This document shows positions 1-7,833 of a DNA stretch of 64,000 bases, piece after piece; positions within the stretch are counted from its first letter, which is position 1; every line of letters begins with the position of its first letter. The DNA lies in contig NZ_CP021247.1 in assembly GCF_017309955.1 (NCBI RefSeq), positions 2,815,001 through 2,879,000 of the forward strand. Reading direction: 5' to 3'. A model generated the notes under the pieces. The model did no database searches. It was given only the letters and a program-made list of their open reading frames with translations, and had not been told where the DNA came from. The DNA is from Novosphingobium sp. KA1. Lineage in GTDB: Bacteria > Pseudomonadota > Alphaproteobacteria > Sphingomonadales > Sphingomonadaceae. The position numbers and the translations under genes are program-made.

Positions 1-687
1 CGCCGCGTTCTTCTGGTATTCGAAGTTCGCGTAGACGTTGAAGCCCTGGTCGTTGAGGTCGCCGTAGCCGTAAGTGCCGTTGATGCGCTGCTCGCCGCCG
101 TCGCCGCGCTGCGAGATACCCGTCGAGACATCAAGGTGGAGACCCTGGATTTCGCGCTTGGTGATGACGTTGACCACACCGGCGATGGCGTCCGAACCGT
201 AGGTGGCCGAAGCACCGTCGAGCAGGGTGTCGACGCGCGACACGATCGAGCCCGGCATCGAGTTGATGTCGACGATGTTGCGCTGACCGTCATCGGCAAG
301 GGGGTAGTACGCCGTGCGCATGCCGTCGAACAGCGTGAGCGTGTAGGCGTTGTTGAAGCCGCGCAGCGAGGGGGCGGTGGCGCCGGTGGTGAAGCCGTTG
401 CCCGACCAGCTGGCCGGAATGGTGCCCGCGTTGTTGGCCGTCAGGGTCTGCAGCGTGTCGGCGACCGTCTTGATGCCGCGCTTCTCGAGGTCGTCGGACG
501 TGATGGAAACGACCGGCGAAGCCGTCGCCGCTGCCGGATTGCGGGTGATCGAACCGGTGACGACGATGGTGCTGCCGTCGTCACCGTTGTCCGCAGCCGT
601 CGGCGCCGGGGCTTCCTGGGCATTGGCAGTGCTGCACAGCAGTGCGAAGGCTGTGAGGCTTGTTGCAACGCACAATGCAGCCTTCAT
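1..687 (-). CDS. TonB-dependent receptor, N-terminal part (cut by window edge)
   Basis: Outer-membrane beta-barrel receptor for TonB-driven uptake; only the signal peptide and plug domain lie inside the window and the barrel continues beyond base 1. The start MKAALCVATSLTAFALLC is a Sec signal ending in a STANAQ cleavage site. It is followed by the IVVTGS element and plug motifs including PSLRGFNNAYTLTLFDGMR and ASATYGSDAIAGVVNVITKR. The ATG at 687 has a weak ribosome-binding site. A TTG five codons upstream (LKALPMKAAL) sits about 8 bases after AAGGA and may be the true start. There is no N-terminal FecR-interacting domain. The substrate cannot be inferred. A second receptor of the same general type lies at 43573-46410. 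Confidence 0.92.
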   Translation of the reverse strand, partial: MKAALCVATSLTAFALLCSTANAQEAPAPTAADNGDDGSTIVVTGSITRNPAAATASPVVSITSDDLEKRGIKTVADTLQTLTANNAGTIPASWSGNGFTTGATAPSLRGFNNAYTLTLFDGMRTAYYPLADDGQRNIVDINSMPGSIVSRVDTLLDGASATYGSDAIAGVVNVITKREIQGLHLDVSTGISQRGDGGEQRINGTYGYGDLNDQGFNVYANFEYQKNAA

Positions 688-1510
<823 letters not shown>

Positions 1511-1699
1511 ACGCACGAGAGCCCTTAGGTTCCGCGCCTTTCCTGCGCAAGCCCCTTTTCCACCGTTTGACGCACGCTGAAAGTTTGCGAAGATCGTGGA
1601 GAGGCATTTCTGCCAGCCGGCTGGGCTGCGGCACGGGCATCCGGTGCCGGGTCCGTATCGTTATGGTGGCAGGGCGGAGGCGCAGTTTTGACGGTGGGG

Positions 1700-1775
1700 T
1701 GGTAGGCCCGGCAGGATTTGAACCCGCGACCTAGCCGTTATGAGCGGCCAGCTCTAACCACTGAGCTACGGGCCC
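1700..1775 (-). tRNA. tRNA with CAU anticodon, probably tRNA-Ile2 (lysidine-modified)
   Basis: A 76-nt minus-strand tRNA with acceptor GGGCCCG pairing CGGGCCT (one G-T pair), an encoded CCA, and anticodon arm GGCCG-CTCATAA-CGGCT. CAU can be initiator Met, elongator Met or Ile2. The D arm AGCTCAGTGGTTAGAGC and the GGTCGC variable/T-arm start resemble the E. coli ileX type more than elongator Met. Ile2 is therefore preferred, and C34 would be modified by TilS. It cannot be the initiator because position 1 pairs with 72 and the anticodon stem lacks three G-C pairs. The Ile2 versus elongator Met choice is inference. Confidence 0.85.
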
Positions 1776-1820
1776 CCACCGTCGCCAAGGGCATGCGATC
1801 AAGCCCAAGTCGCAAGCGCG

Positions 1821-2843
1821 TTAGCTTGGAGTGTCGCTCGGTGCAAGCGCCACGCTGTCCATGATTTCGGCAACGCTGGTCGGGCGGACGCCCCGGCGTT
1901 CGAGGTGGGCGAAGAGTTGCCGCCACCAGTCGTAGAGCCCTTCGAGATCCGCCTCGGTCTGGACGTAAGGGGTGTGTCCGGGGGCCAGCGAGGGGCTGTG
2001 GAAGGAGAACACCAGCAGCGGCAAGCCATCGTCGAGCGCGATGTCGACGCCGCGCAGCGCTTCCTCGGTGCTGATGCCTTCCGGGGTCAGGGCGATACGC
2101 TCCAGCAGCCCCGCGCGCGCCAGCACCCCGCGCATCTGCGGCGTGCGCCAGAGATGGGGATAGATCACGTTGCCCATCTGCCGCAGCGGCCCCCAATAGA
2201 CGGTGGTCAGCGGCAGTTCGAGCAGGCGGCGTTCCGCGTCGATCCAGTAGGGCTTCAGCGGATGCTCGCGATAGTTGGGGCCGCCGGTGCTGCTGTAGTC
2301 GAACCGGGCGCGCACCGACGAGTCGATGGCGATGCCGAAATCCGCGAGGATCTCCGCGGTGCGCGGGCCGAGGCCGTAACGTCCCGCCCGATAGATGCGC
2401 GGGGCCGTGCCGAACGCCTCGACGATGCGGGCGTGAAGCCGGGCGAACTTCTCGCGCTCCAGTTCGAACGGGAGGTTTCCGGCGAAGGAGTTGAACTCGT
2501 TCACCTCCTCGTCGAACGGCGGGCTGACCCAGGGATGGAGCTGCACGCCGATTTCCGCGCGGCCGGCCGCGACGGCGTCGCCGATCGCCTTGGGGGTATG
2601 CGGCGAATCGGCGACCGGATAGTCGATCAGATAGATCGGCTTGACCCCGAATCCCTCGCAGAAGTGCTGGAACTGGCGCAGCGCCGAGACCGTCGCGGTG
2701 CTGTGACCGTCACGCCTCAGCGGGGCGTCCCAGTCGAACTCCTCCTCGGTGTCGACCGTGACAATGAAGCGCGGGCCGAACCCCTCGCCAAATCGCGCGG
2801 TCGCACCCGGTCCGGGCGGAATCAGAATATTGGGCCCCGGCAA
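1821..2843 (-). CDS. Polysaccharide deacetylase-like (WalW-type) protein
   Basis: A 340-aa protein of the carbohydrate esterase 4/polysaccharide deacetylase fold. Near the N-terminus RFIVTVDTEEEFDW gives the family's first acidic metal/catalytic motif. LHPW (about residue 103) supplies a metal histidine, RAGRYG (about 155) matches motif 3, and VFSFHSPSLAPGHTPY near 285 carries the late histidine motif. There is no signal peptide or membrane segment, so action is probably cytoplasmic or the substrate is unusual. The start is TTG at 2843, about 9 bases after GGGGGA. It lies 45 bp downstream of the histidine kinase gene on the same strand, which suggests an operon. The fold is clear from motifs. 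The substrate and the WalW label are tentative. Confidence 0.8.
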   Translation of the reverse strand: MPGPNILIPPGPGATARFGEGFGPRFIVTVDTEEEFDWDAPLRRDGHSTATVSALRQFQHFCEGFGVKPIYLIDYPVADSPHTPKAIGDAVAAGRAEIGVQLHPWVSPPFDEEVNEFNSFAGNLPFELEREKFARLHARIVEAFGTAPRIYRAGRYGLGPRTAEILADFGIAIDSSVRARFDYSSTGGPNYREHPLKPYWIDAERRLLELPLTTVYWGPLRQMGNVIYPHLWRTPQMRGVLARAGLLERIALTPEGISTEEALRGVDIALDDGLPLLVFSFHSPSLAPGHTPYVQTEADLEGLYDWWRQLFAHLERRGVRPTSVAEIMDSVALAPSDTPS

Positions 2844-2888
2844 AGTGGTAATTCCCCCGATCGGGTCGCATCCGGCGGGCGACGAAGT

Positions 2889-4820
2889 TCAGAACATCAG
2901 ATTGTTCAGGCCTTGGCTATGGCCCGCACTGGCGGCGGTCAAGCCGGGAAGCCACAGCCTGATCGTGCCGCCTTCGCGCTGCAGGCCGCCACCTGCAGCA
3001 GAGGCTTCGGCGGCAGCCAGTCGCAGCGTGAAACCCAGCCCGAACATGCCGGTGGAGAGCGCGTGTCCCCGCTCGCCCGGCGCGTTTTCGGGAAGGCCGC
3101 TTTCGTTCAGCGCCGCCAGCGCGGCGGGCAGTCCGACGCTCAGCGTGATCCGGCCGTCCTGGCCGCTCCACGCGAGCGGGAGCATCTCGTCGGGCGCGGT
3201 CGAGCCGGCCAGCGCGGCGAGCAGGCGCCACAGCAGGCGTTCGGTTTCGGCGCGATCGAGCGGCAGCATCAGCGCGGCGCCGTCGGCGGGCGGCTGCAGT
3301 GCGAAGCCGCTGCGGCGCGGCTGGGTCCAGGCCTTGAGGCGGTTGACCGTCTCGGTCAGGACCGGGGCCAGGTCGCATTCGCCCGCCTCGATGTTGAGCG
3401 CGCCGGTCTCGAGCCGGACCAGCCGGTCGAGCTCCTCGAAGCCGGCAAGGATGTGCGCGCAGTCGCCGGCGATCGCCGCGGCCAGCGCGCGATATTCGTG
3501 CGGGGCAGGGCCATAGAGCTGCTGCTGGATGATCTCGGCCGCGACCTGGATGGCGTTGGCGGGGGTGCGCAGCTCATGCAGGATCTGGCGCAGGCGATCG
3601 GCTTCACCGTGGCCTTGCATGGCGGCGCCGACGGCGGCCAGCGCGGCGGGGCGGCGCAAGCGGCCGCAATAGCCGGTGAAGCGGCCGCTCGCCGGTTCGA
3701 AGCGGGGCACCGCATCGACCTGCCAGGTGCCCTGAACGGCCGGAGCGCCGGAAATCTCGATCTGTGCGCCGCGCAGCGGCACGCGGTGGCGAAGGGACGA
3801 GGCGATGCCGGCGGAGGCCTTGACTGCGGCGTCGGCGGCGGTGAGGTCCATCCCGATCAGCGAGGGGGCATGAACGCCGTCCGCCCAGGAAACCCGGCCT
3901 TCGGAATCGGTGGCAAAGTCGATCGCGGCAGGAATGCGCGGCAAGCCGGCGGCGGTATCGCCCAGCGGGAGGCGCGGGGCGTCGTATCCGGCATCGTTGG
4001 CGGCGTGGTGGACGCCGTTTACTTGCGCTTCGCGGGCCTTGCGGAACTCCTCGATGCGGCGGACGATGGCACCGATCCCGGCTTCGGTGTTGGTTGGCGG
4101 CGGCGGGGTGCCGAGCGACGCGGCGGCCTGCTCGAACTCGGCAAAAGGCGCCGGTGTCGTGCCAGCCGGTGTCGCGCCAGTCGGTGTTGCCCCAGCCGGT
4201 GCCCCGGGGCGTGTGGCCGGCGAAGCGGGGGCAGGGCGCGGGGCCGGGGCCTGAACGGGGGGAGGCGCGGCCGAGGGCATGCGCGGGATCGGCCGGATCA
4301 TCGCCGGAGCAGGGGGGGCGGTGACGGGCGGGGCTTCTGCTGGCGGACTTTCGAGCAGCGCGTCCAGCTCAAGCGCCTCGGCGGGAGGCAGGGCGCGATC
4401 CTGCACGCCCAGTTGTTCGAGCAGGGCATCGACCCGTACCCCAAGGTCGCTGCGGTGGCGAAGGATCCCGCGCGCACGCACGGGGAGAGCGGGAACGAGC
4501 GCGAGCCAGGCCTCCTCCGTCAATTGTGCGCAGCGCACGGCGGCGGTGGCGACGGCGGGTTCGGTTTCGGCCAGATGGGCCAGCAGGCGCGGGTTGGTCA
4601 GCGGCTGGAGTGGCTGGCTGACCAGACGGGCACGGTCGGCGGCGGGAATCGTCCTGTCGAGCTGGGCGAGTTGCGCAAAGCCGGCCGCCACCGCCCAGGA
4701 GCGGGCATTTCCCGGCAACCGGCCGAGGATGTCGACCAGCTGCCGATACTGGATGCGCGCCAGCGCCGCGCTCGAATTCGGCAGCTGCAACACCGTTGCA
4801 AGGCGATCGTCGAAATGCAT
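2889..4820 (-). CDS. Soluble histidine kinase-like protein with degenerate ATPase region
   Basis: A 643-aa protein without membrane segments. The N-terminal third is helical. About 160-245 is a Pro/Ala/Thr-rich linker containing short repeats. About 310-400 resembles a PAS-like segment (DFATDSEGRVSWADG). The dimerisation/phosphoacceptor box is clear: LRQILHELRTPANAI (about 420). The usual N box (NLLxNA) is missing, its place taken by ERLLWRLLAALAGS. The G1 box is not recognisable, and only a G2-like GMFGLGFTLRLAAA remains before a GGTIRLWLPGL end. It may bind ATP poorly, or act as a phosphotransfer or scaffold protein. The ATG at 4820 has GGAG 5 bases upstream. It is the first gene of a unit with the deacetylase, and no response regulator is adjacent. 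Confidence 0.82.
   Translation of the reverse strand: MHFDDRLATVLQLPNSSAALARIQYRQLVDILGRLPGNARSWAVAAGFAQLAQLDRTIPAADRARLVSQPLQPLTNPRLLAHLAETEPAVATAAVRCAQLTEEAWLALVPALPVRARGILRHRSDLGVRVDALLEQLGVQDRALPPAEALELDALLESPPAEAPPVTAPPAPAMIRPIPRMPSAAPPPVQAPAPRPAPASPATRPGAPAGATPTGATPAGTTPAPFAEFEQAAASLGTPPPPTNTEAGIGAIVRRIEEFRKAREAQVNGVHHAANDAGYDAPRLPLGDTAAGLPRIPAAIDFATDSEGRVSWADGVHAPSLIGMDLTAADAAVKASAGIASSLRHRVPLRGAQIEISGAPAVQGTWQVDAVPRFEPASGRFTGYCGRLRRPAALAAVGAAMQGHGEADRLRQILHELRTPANAIQVAAEIIQQQLYGPAPHEYRALAAAIAGDCAHILAGFEELDRLVRLETGALNIEAGECDLAPVLTETVNRLKAWTQPRRSGFALQPPADGAALMLPLDRAETERLLWRLLAALAGSTAPDEMLPLAWSGQDGRITLSVGLPAALAALNESGLPENAPGERGHALSTGMFGLGFTLRLAAAEASAAGGGLQREGGTIRLWLPGLTAASAGHSQGLNNLMF
4153..4200. 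repeat. 15-bp tandem repeat inside the kinase linker
   Basis: Three consecutive 15-bp units starting GGTGT (4153, 4168, 4183) with 1-3 mismatches encode the PTGATPAGTTP stretch of the kinase linker on the minus strand. The unit length is a multiple of three, so copy number changes would keep the frame. Confidence 0.6.
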
Positions 4821-5206
4821 TACCGCTCCAAAATCGTCCGGCCGTGCCGCATGCGTGCTTCCGCACGAACCAATGCACCGCCGATACTCAAGACTGTCAA
4901 CCGTTCCTGCCCCGGGACTGTCCTAAGGCAAACCACTTAAGGAGACCTCACCGGGGGGCATCTTTTTCTCGCGCCCCGTTCCCCGGCCCGTTCCGCCCCC
5001 GCGCGTGGCGCGCTCCTGCCCTACCGGGATGGCGATGGCACCCCGCTAAGTGCCGCTTAGCGCCGGATGGTTGTTTCTAGGCGTTGCAATGCCTGACGAT
5101 TACGTTATGGGATAATAAAATTACAGGGGCGCAGGCGTTTTCGAGTGTAAGTTACAGCCATGGAGGCTGGCCCGCACGCCGAGGCGTCCCGCAAGGAAAG
5201 ATTCGC
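4821..5206. other. 386-bp divergent intergenic region (kinase / Lrp)
   Basis: This region separates the minus-strand kinase from the plus-strand Lrp/AsnC gene. No gene is supported. About 5083-5150 is AT-rich, with GATAAT at 5111-5116 as a possible -10 element for the Lrp gene, and could also hold an autoregulatory Lrp site. The remaining sequence is GC-rich and featureless. Confidence 0.45.
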
Positions 5207-5674
5207 ATGATCAATCTCGATGAAATCGACCGTCGCCTGCTGGCGGAGCTTCAGAGCGAAGGTCGAATTACCAACGTCGAACTGGCGCAGCGCGTGGGGC
5301 TGACCGCGCCGCCGTGCCTGCGACGTGTCCGCAGCCTTGAAGAATCGGGCATCATCCAGGGCTACCATGCCGACCTCGATGCCTCGAAGCTCGGCTTCAC
5401 CATCACCGTCTTTGCGCTGGTCAGCCTCAAGAGCCAGGCCGAAGAATCGCTCCGCGCGTTCGAGGACCACATGAAGGGTCTGCCCGAAGTGCGCGAATGC
5501 CACATGCTCAATGGCGAGATCGACTTCATCCTGAAGATCGTCAGCCGCGACCTCCAGAGCTTCCAGGAATTCCTCACCAGCAAGCTGACGCCCGCGCCGA
5601 ACGTGGACAGCGTCAAGACCTCGCTGACGATCCGCACCGCCAAGAGCGTGCCCGGCGTGCCGCTGGAGGGCTGA
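5207..5674 (+). CDS. Lrp/AsnC family transcriptional regulator
   Basis: A 155-aa protein, the usual length for the family. The start MINLDEIDRRLLAELQ leads into the AsnC-type winged helix-turn-helix (ITNVELAQRVGLTAPPCLRRVRSLEESGII). It is followed by the RAM/ligand-binding domain with FALVSLKSQ, the VRECHMLNGEIDFILKI core and a VDSVKTSLTIRTAK end. The ATG at 5207 has AAGGAAAG about 7 bases upstream. Such proteins usually bind an amino acid and control its metabolism. The effector here is unknown. The gene stands alone and is closed by a strong hairpin terminator. Confidence 0.93.
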   Translation: MINLDEIDRRLLAELQSEGRITNVELAQRVGLTAPPCLRRVRSLEESGIIQGYHADLDASKLGFTITVFALVSLKSQAEESLRAFEDHMKGLPEVRECHMLNGEIDFILKIVSRDLQSFQEFLTSKLTPAPNVDSVKTSLTIRTAKSVPGVPLEG

Positions 5675-5734
5675 GTTTCCCGCGGTCGGGCGCGGCTCGC
5701 GTTTTTCAGGGTCCGTCGGCGAACGCTCGCCTGC

Positions 5735-5775
5735 AACAACGCCGCGCCTCCGGGATGGAGGCGCGGCGTTGTTTT
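5735..5775. terminator. Strong hairpin terminator between Lrp and aroQ
   Basis: A perfect 17-bp stem (5735-5751 with 5757-5773) with a 5-nt loop is followed by TT on the plus side. It lies between two convergent genes and may work in both directions, though the U-tract is short. Confidence 0.8.
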
Positions 5776-5794
5776 CATGGGGCCGGAGCCGCGA

Positions 5795-6232
5795 TCAGAG
5801 CGTCGCGGCCGCTTCGAGCGCGACCAGATAGCTCTGGGCGCCGAAGCCGGCGACGGTGCCCTTGGCGGCCATGCCGACCCACGACTTGTGGCGGAATTCC
5901 TCGCGCAGGTGCGGGTTGGAGAGGTGGACCTCGATCACCGGAACCTTGATCGAGCGGATCGCGTCGTGCAGCGCGATCGAGGTGTGCGTATAGGCGCCGG
6001 CATTGAGCAGGACGGCGTGGGCGCCGTTGTCCTCGGCTTCGTGGAGCCAGTCGACAAGGTGGCCTTCATGGTTGGACTGGCGCAGGTCGATCTCGAAGCC
6101 CAGCGTCTCGCCGCGTTCGACGAGCATGGCGCCGATATCGTCGAGCGTCTGCGATCCGTAGATGCCGGGCTCGCGCAGGCCCAGCCGGTTGAGGTTGGGG
6201 CCGTTGAGCACGTAGACCAGCCTGGCTGCCAT
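5795..6232 (-). CDS. aroQ: Type II 3-dehydroquinate dehydratase
   Basis: A 145-aa cytoplasmic enzyme of the shikimate pathway converting 3-dehydroquinate to 3-dehydroshikimate. The family signature is complete: LNGPNLNRLGLREPGIYGS with the catalytic Tyr, DLRQSNHEGHLVDWLHEA, the substrate-binding LNAGAYTHTSIALHDA, EVHLSN with the catalytic His, and FRHKSWVG. Length matches the roughly 145-150 aa family. The start is the ATG at 6232 with only a weak GGA upstream. The accBC genes that often follow aroQ are not next to it here. The gene that follows on the same strand encodes a holin-like protein upstream of it (6391-6804). Confidence 0.96.
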   Translation of the reverse strand: MAARLVYVLNGPNLNRLGLREPGIYGSQTLDDIGAMLVERGETLGFEIDLRQSNHEGHLVDWLHEAEDNGAHAVLLNAGAYTHTSIALHDAIRSIKVPVIEVHLSNPHLREEFRHKSWVGMAAKGTVAGFGAQSYLVALEAAATL

Positions 6233-6390
6233 TGTTCCGTCAATCCCTCACATCTGCGGCGCGCGGGAATGCGGCCGGGCACAGGCCGTCTAGCGCAGGT
6301 GCGCCGCTGCTGCCAAGCGCGGGAGGGGGAGGCTCCCGCCAAGGCGGGCTTGCCGGGAGCCGGGTGGTCTGTCGCGGGATCGGCGAGCGA

Positions 6391-6804
6391 TCAGCGATCG
6401 GAGCCCCTGGCCTTGCCCCACTGGCGCATCGCCGAATAGCCCAGATAGCCGGTCCCGAAGAGCGCGTAGAGCGGTTCGGGAATGCCGCCGAGATAGCCGG
6501 TCATGCTGGCGGCGATGGCATGGGCGGCCTGCGGGCTGAAAGCGCCGATCAGGCCCATCGGCAGGGACCACAGCAGCATGACGTAGATGACGTAGAGGAA
6601 GCTCGGGCGGGCGCGGCTGGTCCAGGGGTCGGATGAGCCGGCCTCCGCGACGATGGCCGAGAGGCTCGCCTGAAGCATCTGCAGTTCCTGGGTGTTTTCC
6701 ATCCTGAGCAGTTCGAGCTTCGCGCGGTCGCGGGCTTCGGGGTCGGGGATGACCTTGTCGATGATGCGGGTGACGGGACCGAGGATCGAATCGAGCAGTG
6801 GCAT
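6391..6804 (-). CDS. Holin of the 3TM gene-transfer-release type
   Basis: A 137-aa protein starting MPLLDSILGPVTRIID, with a charged amphipathic N-terminal half (about 1-60, DPEARDRAKLELLRMENTQ). Hydrophobic segments lie at about 68-90 and 93-105 and 110-125 (FLYVIYVMLLWSLPMGLIGAF; PLYALFGTGYLGYSA). This layout matches the small 3TM holins known from gene transfer agents and related phages, which permeabilise the inner membrane to let endolysin act. GGAG lies 9 bases before the ATG at 6804. No other phage or GTA gene is nearby. It sits between aroQ and a tRNA-Pro gene. Family assignment is by recollection of the pattern and was not searched. Confidence 0.75.
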   Translation of the reverse strand: MPLLDSILGPVTRIIDKVIPDPEARDRAKLELLRMENTQELQMLQASLSAIVAEAGSSDPWTSRARPSFLYVIYVMLLWSLPMGLIGAFSPQAAHAIAASMTGYLGGIPEPLYALFGTGYLGYSAMRQWGKARGSDR

Positions 6805-6943
6805 GGGCAGGCACTCCGTTTCGGATTGAGGCCCGAAACCAGATAGCCAAATCGGCCGATGTAGGAAAATGCGCTCCGGCGCGCGGGCTGCATGCTGCGC
6901 GCGGCGTGTGTGCGGGAGGGGCGCCGATCGTGCCGGCCCGGTC

Positions 6944-6981
6944 GATGCGAGGCTGATACGAGGCTGATACGAGGCCGATAC
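6944..6981. repeat. 11-bp minisatellite between holin and tRNA-Pro
   Basis: About 3.4 tandem copies of the unit GATACGAGGCT (6944, 6955, 6966, 6977) with two substitutions. It is non-coding and lies between the tRNA terminator and the holin's upstream region. Confidence 0.7.
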
Positions 6982-6982
6982 G

Positions 6983-7022
6983 AAAACGCCGCCTCCTGCG
7001 CGAAGCAGGAAGCGGCGGTTTT
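6983..7022 (-). terminator. Terminator of tRNA-Pro(GGG)
   Basis: A GC-rich stem (CCGCCTCCTGC against GCAGGAAGCGG with one mismatch) is flanked by AAAA on its left, which reads as a U-run on the minus strand. It lies directly downstream of the minus-strand tRNA. Confidence 0.75.
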
Positions 7023-7025
7023 CAT

Positions 7026-7102
7026 TGGTCGGGACGAGAGGATTCGAACCTCCGACCCCCACACCCCCAGTGTGATGCGCTACCAGGCTGCGCTACGTCC
7101 CG
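7026..7102 (-). tRNA. tRNA-Pro (anticodon GGG)
   Basis: A 77-nt minus-strand tRNA with acceptor CGGGACG pairing CGTCCCG, discriminator A, an encoded CCA, and anticodon arm TCACA-CTGGGGG-TGTGG, giving anticodon GGG. The T arm carries GGTTCGAATCC. Together with the UGG species at 1434-1510 it covers most proline codons. Confidence 0.96.
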
Positions 7103-7444
7103 ACCGGAGCGCGGCCTATAGGCAGGGCTTTTCGATTGCGCAAGCACCCTTTTGCGACTTTTTGCGCCGCCCCTGACACTAGGCTGTGGATGAAATGGCA
7201 AAATGCCGCTTGCGGCGCGGGGCGTCTTGAAGTGGCGGCGAGGAATGCCATTTGCCGGTGATCCGGGGCGGGGCGCGTATCTGCCTGCGTTGCCAGCCTT
7301 ACGCTTTATTGCTAACCGCGCCCATCCGATGAAATCCGGCGACGGTGTTTCGGGCGGGGCGCGCCGCAAATCCGGTCCATGCGGATTTATCGACGAAGGC
7401 GCGATTCCTCGCCGGGACAAAACGACAGAAGGCCTTCCATCTCA

Positions 7445-7780
7445 ATGCAAAGCTCGATCATCAACCTGCTTGCCGCCGCCGCGCCCGCGGGTGCTCCGCC
7501 CGCGTGGATCCAGTACCTGCCCTTCGTGGCGATGGCGGCGATCTTCTGGTTCCTCATCATGCGTCCGCAGATGAAGCAGCAGAAGGAACACCGCGCCAAG
7601 CTCGCCGACCTCAAGAAGGGCGACGAAGTGCTGACCGGCGGCGGTTTTGTCGGCAAGATCGTCAAGGTCGACGACAACTATGCCGACGTCCAGCTGGCAC
7701 AGGGCCTGGTCGTCAAGGCCGTGAAGTCGACCATCGTCGACGTCATCCCGCCCGCCGGCTCGAAGCCCGCCAACGACTGA
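7445..7780 (+). CDS. yajC: Preprotein translocase subunit YajC
   Basis: A 111-aa accessory subunit of the SecDF-YajC complex. A single membrane segment (IQYLPFVAMAAIFWFLIMRP, about 23-42) is followed by the family's RPQMKQQKEHRAKLADLKKGDEV stretch and a small beta-rich cytoplasmic domain (TGGGFVGKIVKVDD). It starts at the ATG at 7445. secD begins 53 bp downstream and secF follows, the usual order, so the three are probably co-transcribed. Confidence 0.95.
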   Translation: MQSSIINLLAAAAPAGAPPAWIQYLPFVAMAAIFWFLIMRPQMKQQKEHRAKLADLKKGDEVLTGGGFVGKIVKVDDNYADVQLAQGLVVKAVKSTIVDVIPPAGSKPAND

Positions 7781-7833
7781 GGCGTGGATCGAGACGTCTC
7801 GATCCTGCATCCAATTGAGAGAAGCCTGAGGCT

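Noticed and set aside
1905..4940. A 1011-codon open frame on the plus strand
   Set aside because: It lies opposite the deacetylase and kinase genes, lacks known motifs, and is Arg/Gly/Ala-rich as expected for an antisense frame in GC-rich DNA.
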